Assembly: GCA_013076295.1 (NCBI GenBank)
Contig: RQOL01000718.1
Coordinates: 2,790,001-2,854,000 of the forward strand
Source of the DNA: Sanderia malayensis
Taxonomy: Eukaryota > Cnidaria > Scyphozoa > Semaeostomeae > Pelagiidae
Length of the DNA: 64,000 nucleotides
Direction: 5' to 3'
Every line of letters starts with the position of its first letter. The stretch's first letter is position 1. Shown here piece by piece: positions 1 through 12,802 of the stretch. Made by a program: the position numbers and the translations under genes. A model generated the notes under the pieces. It searched no databases, was not told the origin of the DNA, and worked only from the letters and a program-made list of their open reading frames with translations.

Positions 1-2839
<2,839 letters not shown>

Positions 2840-3647
2840 TAAATCTGCTCTTGATGTATAAGTGTTTATTGGGCAAATCGCGGGGGTGACGCGCAATTGT
2901 TTACCGACGATTAATGTTTTGGGAGGAATCTGCATCTGCACAGTTTACTACAATTATTGTTCACCAAAATGAAGGGATGGTGTCTTGTGGTGGAGGATAA
3001 ATTTTTTTGGTGCTTAGAAGTTTATTTGACGCGTCATTTTGGAAGATGTTTTTCTCCAGAATCCACACAATGCCATAACCACAAACTACAGAATGCACTA
3101 ACCACTTGATCTAAAATTTATGCTTCGTCTACTCTGCGAAACACGTGATAATTTCAAGTTAAAGCACCGAATTTCAAGAAAGGTCGTGAAGAAGAATCAT
3201 CTATTTGCAATGCGTCCAATATTAGAGTTTTAGAGGAGTTGGGAGTCCGAAGAGGTCTGTAACTTACTTGCAATGTACCATGGCATTTTTGGAGCAACAG
3301 TGGCTTTACGATGTGTACTAGTTTAGAGACAACTGCCGCCTTGAAGGTGTTTCACAAGTATTGTCTCTGGTTCACAGAGGCTTGCACCTTTTACCACTCG
3401 TCTCATTGATTGCACCAAGGTAGAAGCAAAATCACGATATACAACGAGTTTAAACGTTCACTCACAAGAACTATGTACATCAAATTATTATTTATTGTAA
3501 TCATTAGAACATTGGTGCAATTGTAGTGATCTTAGCAACACATTGAAATGAATAGATTTTAAATTTCAATTATCATTGTATGAATTTAAAATTTGAATTT
3601 TAAGCAGGAATGGATTGTAAATAATCGAGATAATCTGAGTTTTTATC

Positions 3648-3653
3648 AATAAA
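3648..3653 (+). terminator. Poly(A) signal of the DYRK gene
   Basis: AATAAA about 810 bp after the stop codon, followed within 25 bp by a GT-rich then T-rich stretch. The region 2840-3660 is therefore read as 3' UTR. The next gene on the opposite strand ends at 3863, so the two genes converge here. Confidence 0.6.
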
Positions 3654-3862
3654 CAATCGGGAATCTATACCTGTGTGTTATTTTTTTCATTCATCTTCCT
3701 TCTAACTTTTGACAGTTTTCTTTTTAAAAGATAACACGAGAGACTACCACAGTTGACAATATATAACAATACATCTTCTTGGAATAAATATAATAAAAAT
3801 TCGATATTAACCGCATTAAATACCAATTTACACTAAACATAAGTACATCGGATTCAATTGTT

Positions 3863-6533
3863 TCAAATTGGAATCTTTTTTTCATCTTTATTGCCATCCT
3901 TTGGATATTCTGATTGGTAAACTGCGTAGGTGTATAACACGGACCCGGCCAGACCAACTGCAACACTATGGAAAGACAAAGCGAAGACGAAACATTATCC
4001 ATTGTGATACAAAAGGACTGAATGTTCTATTGATTCATGCATTGGCGCACAGGTTGTTCAAAAGGTTGAATTGCCACAGGTTGTCAAAAATTAAGTTTGT
4101 AAGAAAGACGCTTACCTGAGGGCTAAACTACTTGACAAAGTAAAATCAAAGATGAAAATTGAAAGTATTGACATCAATGCCTATGAGGAAAAGAGTAGTG
4201 GAGATGAAGACATTTTTCAAGCACTTTAAAAGCTTTTAGGAGAACTTTGAGGAGGATATATGCCTTACAGGTTAATTGCTACATTGACGTTAAATGGGCT
4301 ACAATAGCAGATGCATGGTTGACATACCATTGAAAGACTGTTAATCCATCGTACTTTGGACACAAGCATTAGATCAGTCAACTTACTGTACGACACCAAG
4401 ACTAGGGAACCAGTCAAACCACTACAAGATGAAGCAAACGGTCAATTGGTCAAAGAAAAAAATGAATAGATGCTAGTAGATGTATTCATACAATGATGAT
4501 GATGATGATGAATAGTTCCTTGCCTGAGAACACAGCCTATATGAAACCTATTGTAATGTAAAAAAGGAAAGTCTATTGATTCACCAACTTCACCTGAACA
4601 GAAAAAGTTTTTTTGTTAGGGTTTCGGATTAGCAGTGCATTTTGTATGTATGAACGAAATAGTCTTCACTGATTCACTCACCTGATAAAGACCCTATGAG
4701 AATCAGTGAGATAACGCTATGGATGAAAATATGTGGGAGTTATAATAGGTGGTCCTGGTTTGGAAATGGCTAGACAATAAGGACTAAGCTTATGAAAAAT
4801 GTTAACATACCTAAAAGATGAATTAAATAAGATTTTGTCCAATTCCCTAAAGATTATAAAGAAATACATGTGGTAAAATAACCTTGTGAAGTTCTCATTG
4901 AATTTGATACACCAATATATTTGTGACAAGATTATTCAAGATATTCAAAGTAATGCAGTTTACAGTATGCAGTTTGATATTTATCAAAGAGAAAGAGGGA
5001 ACTTACTTTAGAGGCAATTTATTTGCTCTCTTTGCATATAAGGAGTAAAAAGCTGCAAAGAACAGTTATGATGTCAAATTAAAATTATCTGTTGTTGATA
5101 CTACATGATGAAATGTTTGCTAACCTCATACTCACCAACACAAATTGTGTGAATTAGCATCCATTTATATGACTTATAGTCAATCTGGAATAAAATGCAA
5201 AGAGTATTGTGAAATTTATGTTTAATACAATCCTTTAAAGGTTTTGTTTTGCAAAAATTGTGGTTACCTCAGAATCATTGTGAATTGTAAAGATCATTCC
5301 AAAAGTGCTGGCAACTAATCCAAGCAAACAAATTGAAGAGTATGTCTACAGAAGAAATAAAACTTATGATTGGGATGATGGTAGCATGGCAGCTATTGTG
5401 TATAAATCATCACCCACAAATTATGTACCTGCTTGAAGATGACTTCTTCCACAACAGTAATAAAAACATAGACAAGGTTGTACATCACACAGAAAATTGG
5501 CACTGGCTGAAATAGAAAGAAAATTGTGTGCTAACAAATAAATTTAATGATGAACTTGATCATGAAATGTCATACCAAAAGTGGAGCATACCAAGAGAGA
5601 CAGAGCTTTTGAGCCAGAATATATACCAATTGTAAAAGCAATCACTGCAGGAAGCCATTTACTAAACAGCGACCTGAAAAGATATTAGTTCACTTTTAAT
5701 ACCAAAATTGCACTACCCAGAATTTAAATAATAAAACTTGGAGCATGAATGGTGGTGGAACAAACGTACTTATCTAAAGATGAAAATTGTATCATTCCAA
5801 AAGAAGATATGGTCATCAGCATTAATAGCACAAATCCCATTTGCCAGCTACAAAAATATATGCAATTTTTAAATTTACTGGTTTCACCAAAGCAATACCT
5901 TCCTTCACTTCACAAAATGAAAATTTGATGATCATTATAATTTATTACAATTGAGTATATTGATTGTTAAAAATACAATAGGATAAAAAGGTTTCTAAAA
6001 ATATTATTACCTCTGGTAGACAGTAGGATAAGTAAATTTTAAAACTGATAAAACATACTGAAAGAATAAAAAAAATATTTTATCATCAGACAATTTTGGA
6101 TTTGGTCCAGGTTGGAAAACATGCAAATGCTCGCAGTGACGCTACGCTGCTCGTAGTTTTGAGTCGCAGCTACGAACAAAAGCATCCGCCATTCACTCGC
6201 AGCTCGCAGCTCGCAGCAGCCAGTATTTTGTTCAAACAACTGCGGTTGCTCGCACCACAAAAGTCTTTTGCTCGCAGGTCGCAGCCCACAATTTACGTTT
6301 GCTCGCTACGACGTGTCCGCGAAAATCGACATGTTTTCCAACCTGGGATTTGGTGCTGTCAGTTTCTCTAAAAACAACGACACCAACATTGCTTAGCATT
6401 CATTAGCCTAACAGAAGTGAAATTTAAATGGTACGAAAATAATTGTACAAACCTTGTTTACAAATGTCGCACCGATGGAGCTCAGTGAAAATACAAGAAC
6501 TAAAACTTGCGACGTTTGTATTTTAATAATCAT
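3863..6533 (-). CDS. TMEM241: TMEM241-like membrane protein (nucleotide-sugar-transporter-related), 15 tiny exons
   Basis: Exons in coding order: 6453-6533, 6011-6057, 5770-5847, 5592-5673, 5429-5506, 5268-5345, 5136-5184, 5007-5052, 4811-4846, 4682-4716, 4524-4593, 4387-4421, 4303-4337 (least certain), 4116-4180, 3863-3965; phases agree throughout and give about 305 residues (human protein about 296). Recognisable blocks, compared from memory with TMEM241, are NK then YVLSVLKFTYPTVYQ, IYSGSKALS, HNDSE, IHTICVGAFYSLYAK, IDFPFLHYNRFH and SILSIFIFD. The protein is almost all hydrophobic helices, as expected for a Golgi-type multi-pass member of the drug/metabolite transporter clan. The intron after 4524 begins GCAAGG, a GC-AG intron. 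Exon 13 could end elsewhere: a longer reading would align better but lacks a usable donor. Function in sugar-nucleotide transport is inferred from the family. Confidence 0.82.
6107..6346. mobile_element. 240-bp MITE with perfect 17-bp TIRs and 8-bp target duplication
   Basis: Begins CCAGGTTGGAAAACATG and ends with its exact reverse complement. It is flanked on both sides by the identical 8-mer GATTTGGT (6099-6106 and 6347-6354). An 8-bp duplication points to hAT-like transposition. The interior has no coding capacity and is full of GCTCGCAG-type repeats. It sits in intron 1 of TMEM241, about 50 bp from exon 2, leaving the splice signals intact. The perfect ends and target duplication imply recent insertion. 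Confidence 0.85.
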
Positions 6534-6605
6534 TTTGGATTTGGAATAAGGCAGCAGGCAACGATCATCTATCTCCAAAAATCTGACACCCGTCAGTAGT
6601 CCTCT

Positions 6606-6615
6606 ACGCATGCGC
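6606..6615. promoter_or_regulatory. NRF1-like palindromic site upstream of TMEM241
   Basis: ACGCATGCGC lies about 75 bp upstream of the TMEM241 start codon, the position expected for a TATA-less promoter. It matches the NRF1 consensus core. Binding is inferred. Confidence 0.4.
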
Positions 6616-6659
6616 TTTACGACAGGGACTTATCCATAGAGATGGAGTTTATCACATCC

Positions 6660-6730
6660 AGGTTGTAGCCTAGTGGTAACGTGCCTGCAAGTTGATCTGA
6701 AGACAACTGGTTCGAACCCTGATCAGAGCA
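6660..6730 (+). mobile_element. tRNA-derived SINE head (remnant)
   Basis: An A-box-like TAGCCTAGTGGTAAC (6666-6680) is followed at proper distance by a B-box GGTTCGAACCC (6709-6719), the internal RNA polymerase III promoter of tRNA genes. The flanking bases do not fold into a full cloverleaf (the T-stem is mismatched), so this is a tRNA-derived SINE fragment and not a tRNA gene. It lies between divergently transcribed TMEM241 and the JmjC gene. Confidence 0.6.
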
Positions 6731-6769
6731 TCTGCTTTGTATTTTGATAAATCAATAATTTGAATACTA

Positions 6770-7972
6770 AGAAGACGCAGTACCATATATGGGCCACTGC
6801 GCAGGAGGATCAATGACGTGGTAAGGTCCAATGCATCTGATGGTTGGGCTTAGGGTTATGAATGGGGTTAGGGTTAGGGTTAGGGTTAGGGTTAGGGTTA
6901 GGGTTAGGGTTGAAGTATACCAAAGGTAGGCGGACATGCGCAGTACCATATATGGGCCACTGCGCAGGAGGATCAATGACGTAGTAAGGTCCAATGCATC
7001 TGATGGTTGGGCTTAGGGTTAGGGTTAGGATTAGGGTTAGGGTTAGGGTTGAAGTATACCAAAGGTAGGCGGACATGCGCAGTACCATATATGGGCCACT
7101 GCGCAGGAGGATCAATGACGTAGTAAGGTCCAATGCATCTGATGGTTGGGCTTAGGGTTAGGGTTAGGATTAGGGTTAGGGTTAGGGTTGAAGTATACTA
7201 AAGGTAGGCGGACGTGCGCAGTACCATATATGAGCTACTGCGCAGGAGGATCCATGACGTAGTAAGGTCCAATGCGTCTGATGGTTGGGCTTAGGGTTAG
7301 GGTTACGATTAGGGTTAGGGTTAGGGTTGAAGTATACAAAAGGTAGGCGGACGTGCGCAGTACCATATATGAGCTACTGCGCAGGAGGATCCATGACGTA
7401 GTAAGGTCCAATGCATCTGATGGTTGGACTTAGGGTTAGGGTTACGATTAGGGTTAGGGTTAGGGTTGAAGTATACTAAAGGTAGGCGGTCATGCGCAGT
7501 ACCATATACGGGCCACTGCGCAGGAGGATCAATGACGTAATATAGTCCAATGTATCTGATGGTTGGGCTTAGGGTTAGGGTTACGATTAGGGTTAGGGTT
7601 AGGGTTGAAGTATACTAAAGGTAGGCGGTCCTGCGCAGTACCATATACGGGCTACTTCGCAGGAAGATCCATGACGTAATATAGTCAATGCATTTGATGG
7701 TTGGGTTAAGGGTTAGGGTTAGGATTAGGGTCAGGGTTAGGGTCAGGGTTGAAGTATACTAAAGGTAGGCGGACATGCGCAGTACCATATACGAGCTACT
7801 GTGCAGGAGGATCCTTGACGTAATATGGTCAAATGCATCTGATGGTTGGGCTTAGGGTTAGGGTTACGATTAGGATTAGGGTTAGGGTTAGGGCTAGGGT
7901 TGAAGTATACTAAAGGCAGGCGAGCATGCGCAGTACCATATTTGGGCTACTGCGCAGGAGGTTGCGTGACGT
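6770..7972 (+). repeat. Satellite array 1: nine ~139-bp units with TTAGGG tracts
   Basis: The landmark GCGCAGTACCATAT recurs at about 6775, 6938, 7077, 7216, 7355, 7494, 7633, 7777 and 7928, so five successive spacings are exactly 139 bp. Each unit holds TGCGCAGT, then about 14 bp, then ACTGCGCA (an inverted pair), then ATGACGT, then 3-8 TTAGGG/TTAGGGTT copies and a unique linker containing GAAGTATAC. Units to the right accumulate substitutions and the last one runs into the promoter of the JmjC gene. Short protein readings in this stretch are satellite artefacts. Confidence 0.95.
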
Positions 7973-8194
7973 TGTATTTGTATTCGGCCAATCACAGCGA
8001 GGATTTTTTTCAGGATTCTAGCTGTAATTTGATTCGTTGGTGATAATGAAATTCATTGAAAAGGAGAAACAGGAAGAAGTTACTGACGTTCACTGACGTT
8101 CACGATTGTTTGGTTTTCATCAAGTTTTCATGTTCTGGCATCTCCTTCGGTACTTTTTGTAGTTTCAAGTGCCGCAAAGACCGTTTTTCGAAGC
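7922..8194 (+). promoter_or_regulatory. Likely promoter of the JmjC gene, partly built from the last satellite unit
   Basis: Contains GCATGCGCAGT and TACTGCGCAGGAG (NRF1-like pair), a GTGACGTT site, a CCAAT element within GGCCAATCACAG near 7987, and a tandem pair of TGACGTTCAC (about 8083-8102, CRE half-site-like). No TATA box is evident. The first start codon of a long coding exon follows at 8195. The factor assignments are inference from motif resemblance. Confidence 0.45.
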
Positions 8195-10348
8195 ATGGAG
8201 CAGCCAAAAATGGTTATTTTTCTAGCAGCATTATTCTGCCTGCTTGTCAATGAAGCACAGTGTTCAGGATTGTCCAGCGAAGGAGTACAGTTCCCACCTC
8301 CATTGATAAAAGTAGAAGGAGAACCTTTAGGCCACTTGAAGCCTTATGGTTGGCAGAGTGCTCCTGAGAAACCCGTGAAAGAATACAGCGAACCACTGCC
8401 AGCAGAAGAATTTTGGAATAAGCATGTGAAAGATCACATCCCGCTTGTGTTCAGGCAAGCAATAAAAAAGTCGCCAGCTATAAAGGAGTGGACAGATGAA
8501 TATTTGGCAAAAAAATATGGAGACCTTGATGTCCTTGTTGAACTTAAGAAGGAGAATAGGACGAAATCTTCCGGTCGTATGAGGATACAAGACTTCATCA
8601 AGATCTACAAAAAAGAAGAAGTATATATTGTTACTATGCTTCCAAGTGAAATGATGCCAGATATTCAAGTAAGTTTACTTTGTTCAATTTATCTTGATTT
8701 GTTTTTTCGTTGTGTGGTGAAAGAGGAAGTTATTAGAAAATATGCACGTGAACGCCAGCACATACTTGCCACGCCCCACGCCCACCTCCCCTGACCGCGT
8801 TATCCCGTGTTAATTGGGCTATTGTTAATTTTATCTGCAGGCTGTGCCAAGTGTTTTGTGTGGAACATTCAAAAATTACACTCACGAATCAAATCTATGG
8901 GTTAGTAATGGTGGAACGAGGTCTGTAATCCATTACGATGCAGATCACAATCTGCATTGCATGATTGCTGGAAGAAAAGATTTCATGATGATCAAAAATA
9001 AATATTCAGAAAAGCTTTATTTTGGTCCAAAAGTAAGTTGACCATTTTTTGTCTCTGGTTACTAATGTGATAAAGCAGTTACACATGCTTTAAATGACCT
9101 GTTATTTTTTATTTTTGTAGCCAAAGGGTGTTGGTTCTGGCTTCTCTTCTTTAGACCCAGATAAGGTGGACATGAATAAATATCCAAACCATGCAAAAGT
9201 TCCCTGGACATGGGCCACACTCTATCCCGGTGACTGTATTTTTATTCCCAGTGGTAAGTTGCTTACGATTAGCATGTTTTCATAGCTCAAGTTGCTATGC
9301 TAGAGTTGATTTGATATGTTGGCTTTCAGTTGCCGTACTTGGTTTCGTATTTATCTATTTATTGCTATTGGTTTGTTGTCTAATTATAATTTTTGGTTTA
9401 TCTCTTATAGTTTATATTCATCAAGTGCGCTCATATGATAGAAGTATTGCTGTTACTACCCTGTTCACTGCTGACTTGAATGAAAGCTTTCAAGGCAATG
9501 ACTGCACACCAGAACTGATGAAGGAGTACCATAGCATGTCAGAAATTGATTTCCGTTGGACCTACAAGAAAGGAGACCCAACCATTGATATGGGCTTCAT
9601 GAATGATAAGCTTGTGCGTAAAAATATGCAAGATGCTATAAAAAGCAAGGACAAGTTTAAAAACAAGGATGGCAGATTGTATTGGAAACATTTTATCCGA
9701 TTTGGACTTGATTTTCCACACATGAAAATTGCAAGAAATGTTACAAAGGCGAAGATGGTGTTTGATAAGTTGTCTGGTGAAAAAGGCTACATTGATATGG
9801 AAATGGCAAATAGTTTTCCAAGAGATGATATAAAGCAGGTTGTTCGTCTTGTTGAAAGTGCACACGGAATTGTAACAGATGGTACACAAAAAGTACTGGC
9901 TCTACCAGGTATGAGAGACAAATTCGACGACGGGCCACCGAATGAGGATGAAGTCAACAAGGTCTTAGATGCGGCTAAGATAACACGGCGTCAGCGAGAG
10001 AAGTACTTACAACAAATTTTAGAAGAGGAGGAAGATGAGGATGAAGTTGGTGATGGTGGTGAACAAGATGGCGGAGAGGATGATGAACGAGATGGTGAAG
10101 AAAGAAGAAATGAGGTTGGCAAGGAAGATGAAGCACCCGAAGGAGAGGAAGATGAAGAAGAAGGAGAAGAGGTTCCTGATGAAGAAGTTGTGGAAGAATA
10201 TGAAGAGACTATTGTCCCAGGCAAGAAAAAACCAAAGGCGGGTGTGCCAGGCAAGAAGACAGCAGAGAAGATTGAATTAAAATCAAGTGATCAAGCAAGT
10301 CAAAAGGAAAAGAAGAGGAAGAATCAACAAGAACGCGATGAACTATGA
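8195..10348 (+). CDS. ER-lumenal JmjC-domain (2-oxoglutarate/Fe(II)) protein with signal peptide and RDEL tail
   Basis: Exons 8195-8668, 8841-9032, 9121-9253, 9411-10348, giving 578 residues. Residues 1-24 form a hydrophobic signal peptide ending at about QCS. The cupin-type JmjC fold is shown by IHYDADHN, giving the HxD iron ligands His189 and Asp191, and by PGDCIFIPS then VYIHQV, giving the third ligand His270, so the iron site is complete. Residues about 450-535 are extremely acidic, then a Lys-rich tail ends ERDEL, a KDEL-receptor-type retrieval signal. A secreted-pathway JmjC enzyme resident in the ER lumen follows. JmjC proteins of this group hydroxylate proteins, but the substrate is unknown. 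The nearest family by memory is the small JmjC group (JMJD7/JMJD8-like); exact orthology is not claimed. Confidence 0.85.
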
Positions 10349-10517
10349 TATACCCTGTGTGACAGAACGTTTCATTTTTAATCTTTTTTATAATTTCTTT
10401 GCCCTTTGAGTTGATAACCATTTGCACCAATGTATTTAATTTTCCTATGGAAGCTTTTGATAATTCTATTTCGCTAAAAGGATATAGTGGAGTTGTGATA
10501 GTGCTGTAGCCGTACTG

Positions 10518-10523
10518 AATAAA
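10518..10523 (+). terminator. Poly(A) signal of the JmjC gene
   Basis: AATAAA 170 bp after the stop codon, followed by T/G-rich sequence (TTGTGCTGAG, TTGCTTATTTTT). Confidence 0.6.
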
Positions 10524-11288
10524 ATCAATTTTGTGCTGAGAATGGACTGTTGCTTATTTTTGAGTGCGCATGCGCTGCGGGCAATCAAGCGCTTTTTCGA
10601 CATCGTATCGGAAGAACTTTGAGAGGAACAGGTATTTGTAAAGAAGGGCTTTTGAAAAATGGGGTGTTTAAGCAAAGTTTCTGAAATATTTAGGGATACC
10701 TTCTCTTTCGCGCCCCTGCGCAAAATCGATATAAGGGCGTAAATGTGAATTGGTATAATTCCCCCTCTATGAAGTTTTAACTATTTATTCACTACCTTTA
10801 TCTCTTATCTATCAGTTTTTAACATAATTATTCTATAACTTCTATATTGGTGCTATCCTGTGGTAAGCTTCATTATGATTTGGAATTCATTAGAAACAAG
10901 CTGTGTGATAATAAAATTCCCTTTTTACTCATGTGGAAACGAAATGTTGCTTCAGTCGCTTCTCGAAAATGACGAAATAGCTAACGTGACGTGTCGTTAA
11001 TTCACTGGATCACTTCTCCCTTCTGTCTTTATGCCAATTTTGATCAGTCTCATTTCCAGCAAGAAATTATCAGAAATGAGGCTTTTACTAGTGAAATTCC
11101 ATACTTTGTTATCCATATATGGAACAGAACAGGTGCGGGCTTTATTTGAAGCACATGTTTTTTGCTCTGTCTGTCTGTCTTGCTCTGTCCTGTCACTTCC
11201 TTCTTCACAACAGCTGAAAGTGTGCTTGACGCTTTTGAATCTGGCTCCTGTAACATTTCAGTTTATTCGTCGTTGCTCCACAGTTATC
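10524..11288. promoter_or_regulatory. Intergenic segment with perfect NRF1-like palindrome; likely cyclophilin promoter
   Basis: TGCGCATGCGC at 10565-10575 is a perfect NRF1-type palindrome. The rest is AT-rich with no other gene seen. Near the 3' end a pyrimidine tract followed by CACAACAG (about 11214) looks like a splice acceptor in the 5' UTR. The reading frame is open upstream from an ATG at 11031 to the cyclophilin start, so an N-terminally extended form cannot be excluded. Confidence 0.4.
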
Positions 11289-12523
11289 ATGGCAAGGCCA
11301 CAAGTTTTCTTCGATATGACTGCTGGTGGAAAGCCATTGGGAAGAATTGTTATGGAGGTAGGTTTGTTTCACCGATATAATCCCTCTGAAAGCCAGAGTA
11401 CAACAGAATTCCATTGGTGCATTGCCAAGGCCACTCAGAAATAGGTGTTGCCGATCTTTGAGTTTCAATGAAATGCGACCATAAATTAATGAAGGACAGC
11501 AGAAATGTTGTGTTTATAAAAAATCTTTAATTATCATTATGCTGGGTGATACTTTTTCTAATTTTCTTTGAAATTCGATTTCTTCGTTTCAGCTGAGAGA
11601 TGATATCGTCCCAAGGACAGCTGGTAAGGACGACTCATTTTGGCGTGCATTGTTTTGCATTTTTTTCTGAAATCGCTGCGTTGTCTTCATCTTCGTTGTG
11701 TCGCAATTTTTTATCAGAAGGGCGATGTCTGAGAGTTATTTTGTCATTGATTTATTGCAGAAAATTTCAGAGCTCTGTGCACGGGAGAAAAGGGTTTTGG
11801 CTACAAGGGATCTAAGTTCCATCGCGTGATCCCGGGCTTCATGTGCCAGGTATGAATCTTGTAATGAATTTAAATTTCCCTTTAAATTTCAATATCTTTC
11901 CCTTTTTGGAATAACCATGAAAAACATTGAGCCTTTCCTTGATAAAATGTTTTTTGACTGAAGAAAAATCGTAGTACACTTATAGAAAAGTGTGTTTTGA
12001 TCTTAATATATACATTTTGAGAGTCAACTGACAGTTTTTGGTGTAATGGGATTTCATTATGATAACAAGCAAACTACCAAATTGTTTCTCAGGGAGGAGA
12101 TTTCACCAGGGGAGACGGAACAGGTGGCAAATCCATCTATGGCAACAAATTTGCGGATGAAAATTTCACTCTCAAACACACTGGTCCAGGAATCCTGTCC
12201 ATGGCAAATGCAGGACCAGGTACCAACGGTTCCCAGTTTTTCATTTGTACTGCAAAAACAACATGGTGAGTTTTATTTATTTATTTTATGATTTGATTAT
12301 TTGCAGAGTCTTTGTATATTTTAGTGAGCTTTTACTGAGCTCAAGTTTACTGATTTGCTTACTTTACTGATTACAACCTTCATTTTAAAGGTTGGATGGT
12401 AAACATGTTGTCTTTGGAAGTGTCACAGATGGAATGAGTGTGGTAAAGGAAATTGAAAGCTATGGTAGCCAGGATGGTAAAACATCAAAAACTATTGCCA
12501 TTGCAAACTCTGGACAGCTATAA
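11289..12523 (+). CDS. PPIA: Cyclophilin A-type peptidyl-prolyl cis-trans isomerase
   Basis: Exons 11289-11357, 11593-11623, 11761-11849, 12093-12265, 12391-12523 give 164 residues, the normal size of single-domain cyclophilin A. Diagnostic sequence: [36 protein letters not shown] with the catalytic Arg, [42 protein letters not shown] with the cyclosporin-contacting Trp and the active-site His. The enzyme speeds proline isomerisation during folding, normally in the cytosol. The chosen start MARPQVFF matches the family N-terminus. An upstream in-frame extension of 86 codons exists but shows no family similarity. Confidence 0.96.
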
Positions 12524-12651
12524 ACATGCAAACTGAATCCAAAATTATGTGATGCACCATTTTTGTGGCATTGTAAAGAACTCATTTTATACTTTGTTAT
12601 AGGATTAGGGAGGAATGTATGGCTGTACCAAACATTGCAGAAATATATTCA

Positions 12652-12657
12652 AATAAA
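12652..12657 (+). terminator. Poly(A) signal of cyclophilin A
   Basis: AATAAA about 130 bp after the stop, followed by TTGATTTGTCTTG. The convergent IPMK gene ends only about 145 bp further on. Confidence 0.65.
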
Positions 12658-12802
12658 ATCTAACGGAGGATTGATTTGTCTTGTTTCTTTCTGTATAACC
12701 AGTTTTTTAATGGCTGCTTCCAATGGTTATATCAATTGTCCAACTTGTACACCTGAATATTGACCATTTTATATAGAACAAATACTCAATTAACAACAAT
12801 TC

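Noticed and set aside
4380..4470. Plus-strand reading resembling the inter-domain region of a LINE polyprotein
   Set aside because: It is antisense to TMEM241 exon 12, which has canonical splice sites, correct phase and family similarity; the plus-strand resemblance is short and weak.
6660..6730. Functional tRNA gene
   Set aside because: A- and B-boxes are present but the acceptor and T stems do not pair; no poly-T terminator directly follows. Called a SINE remnant.
6770..7972. CRISPR array
   Set aside because: Units are 139 bp satellite repeats without repeat-spacer structure, in a eukaryotic genome.
6767..8043. Open frames with Leu-Thr or Gly-Leu repeats
   Set aside because: Translations of TTAGGG tracts within satellite array 1.
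9191..9410. Coding continuity through the third intron of the JmjC gene
   Set aside because: The frame stays open by chance, but GTAAGT/TTATAG splice sites bracket it and joining exons restores the conserved IPSVYIHQV iron-site block.
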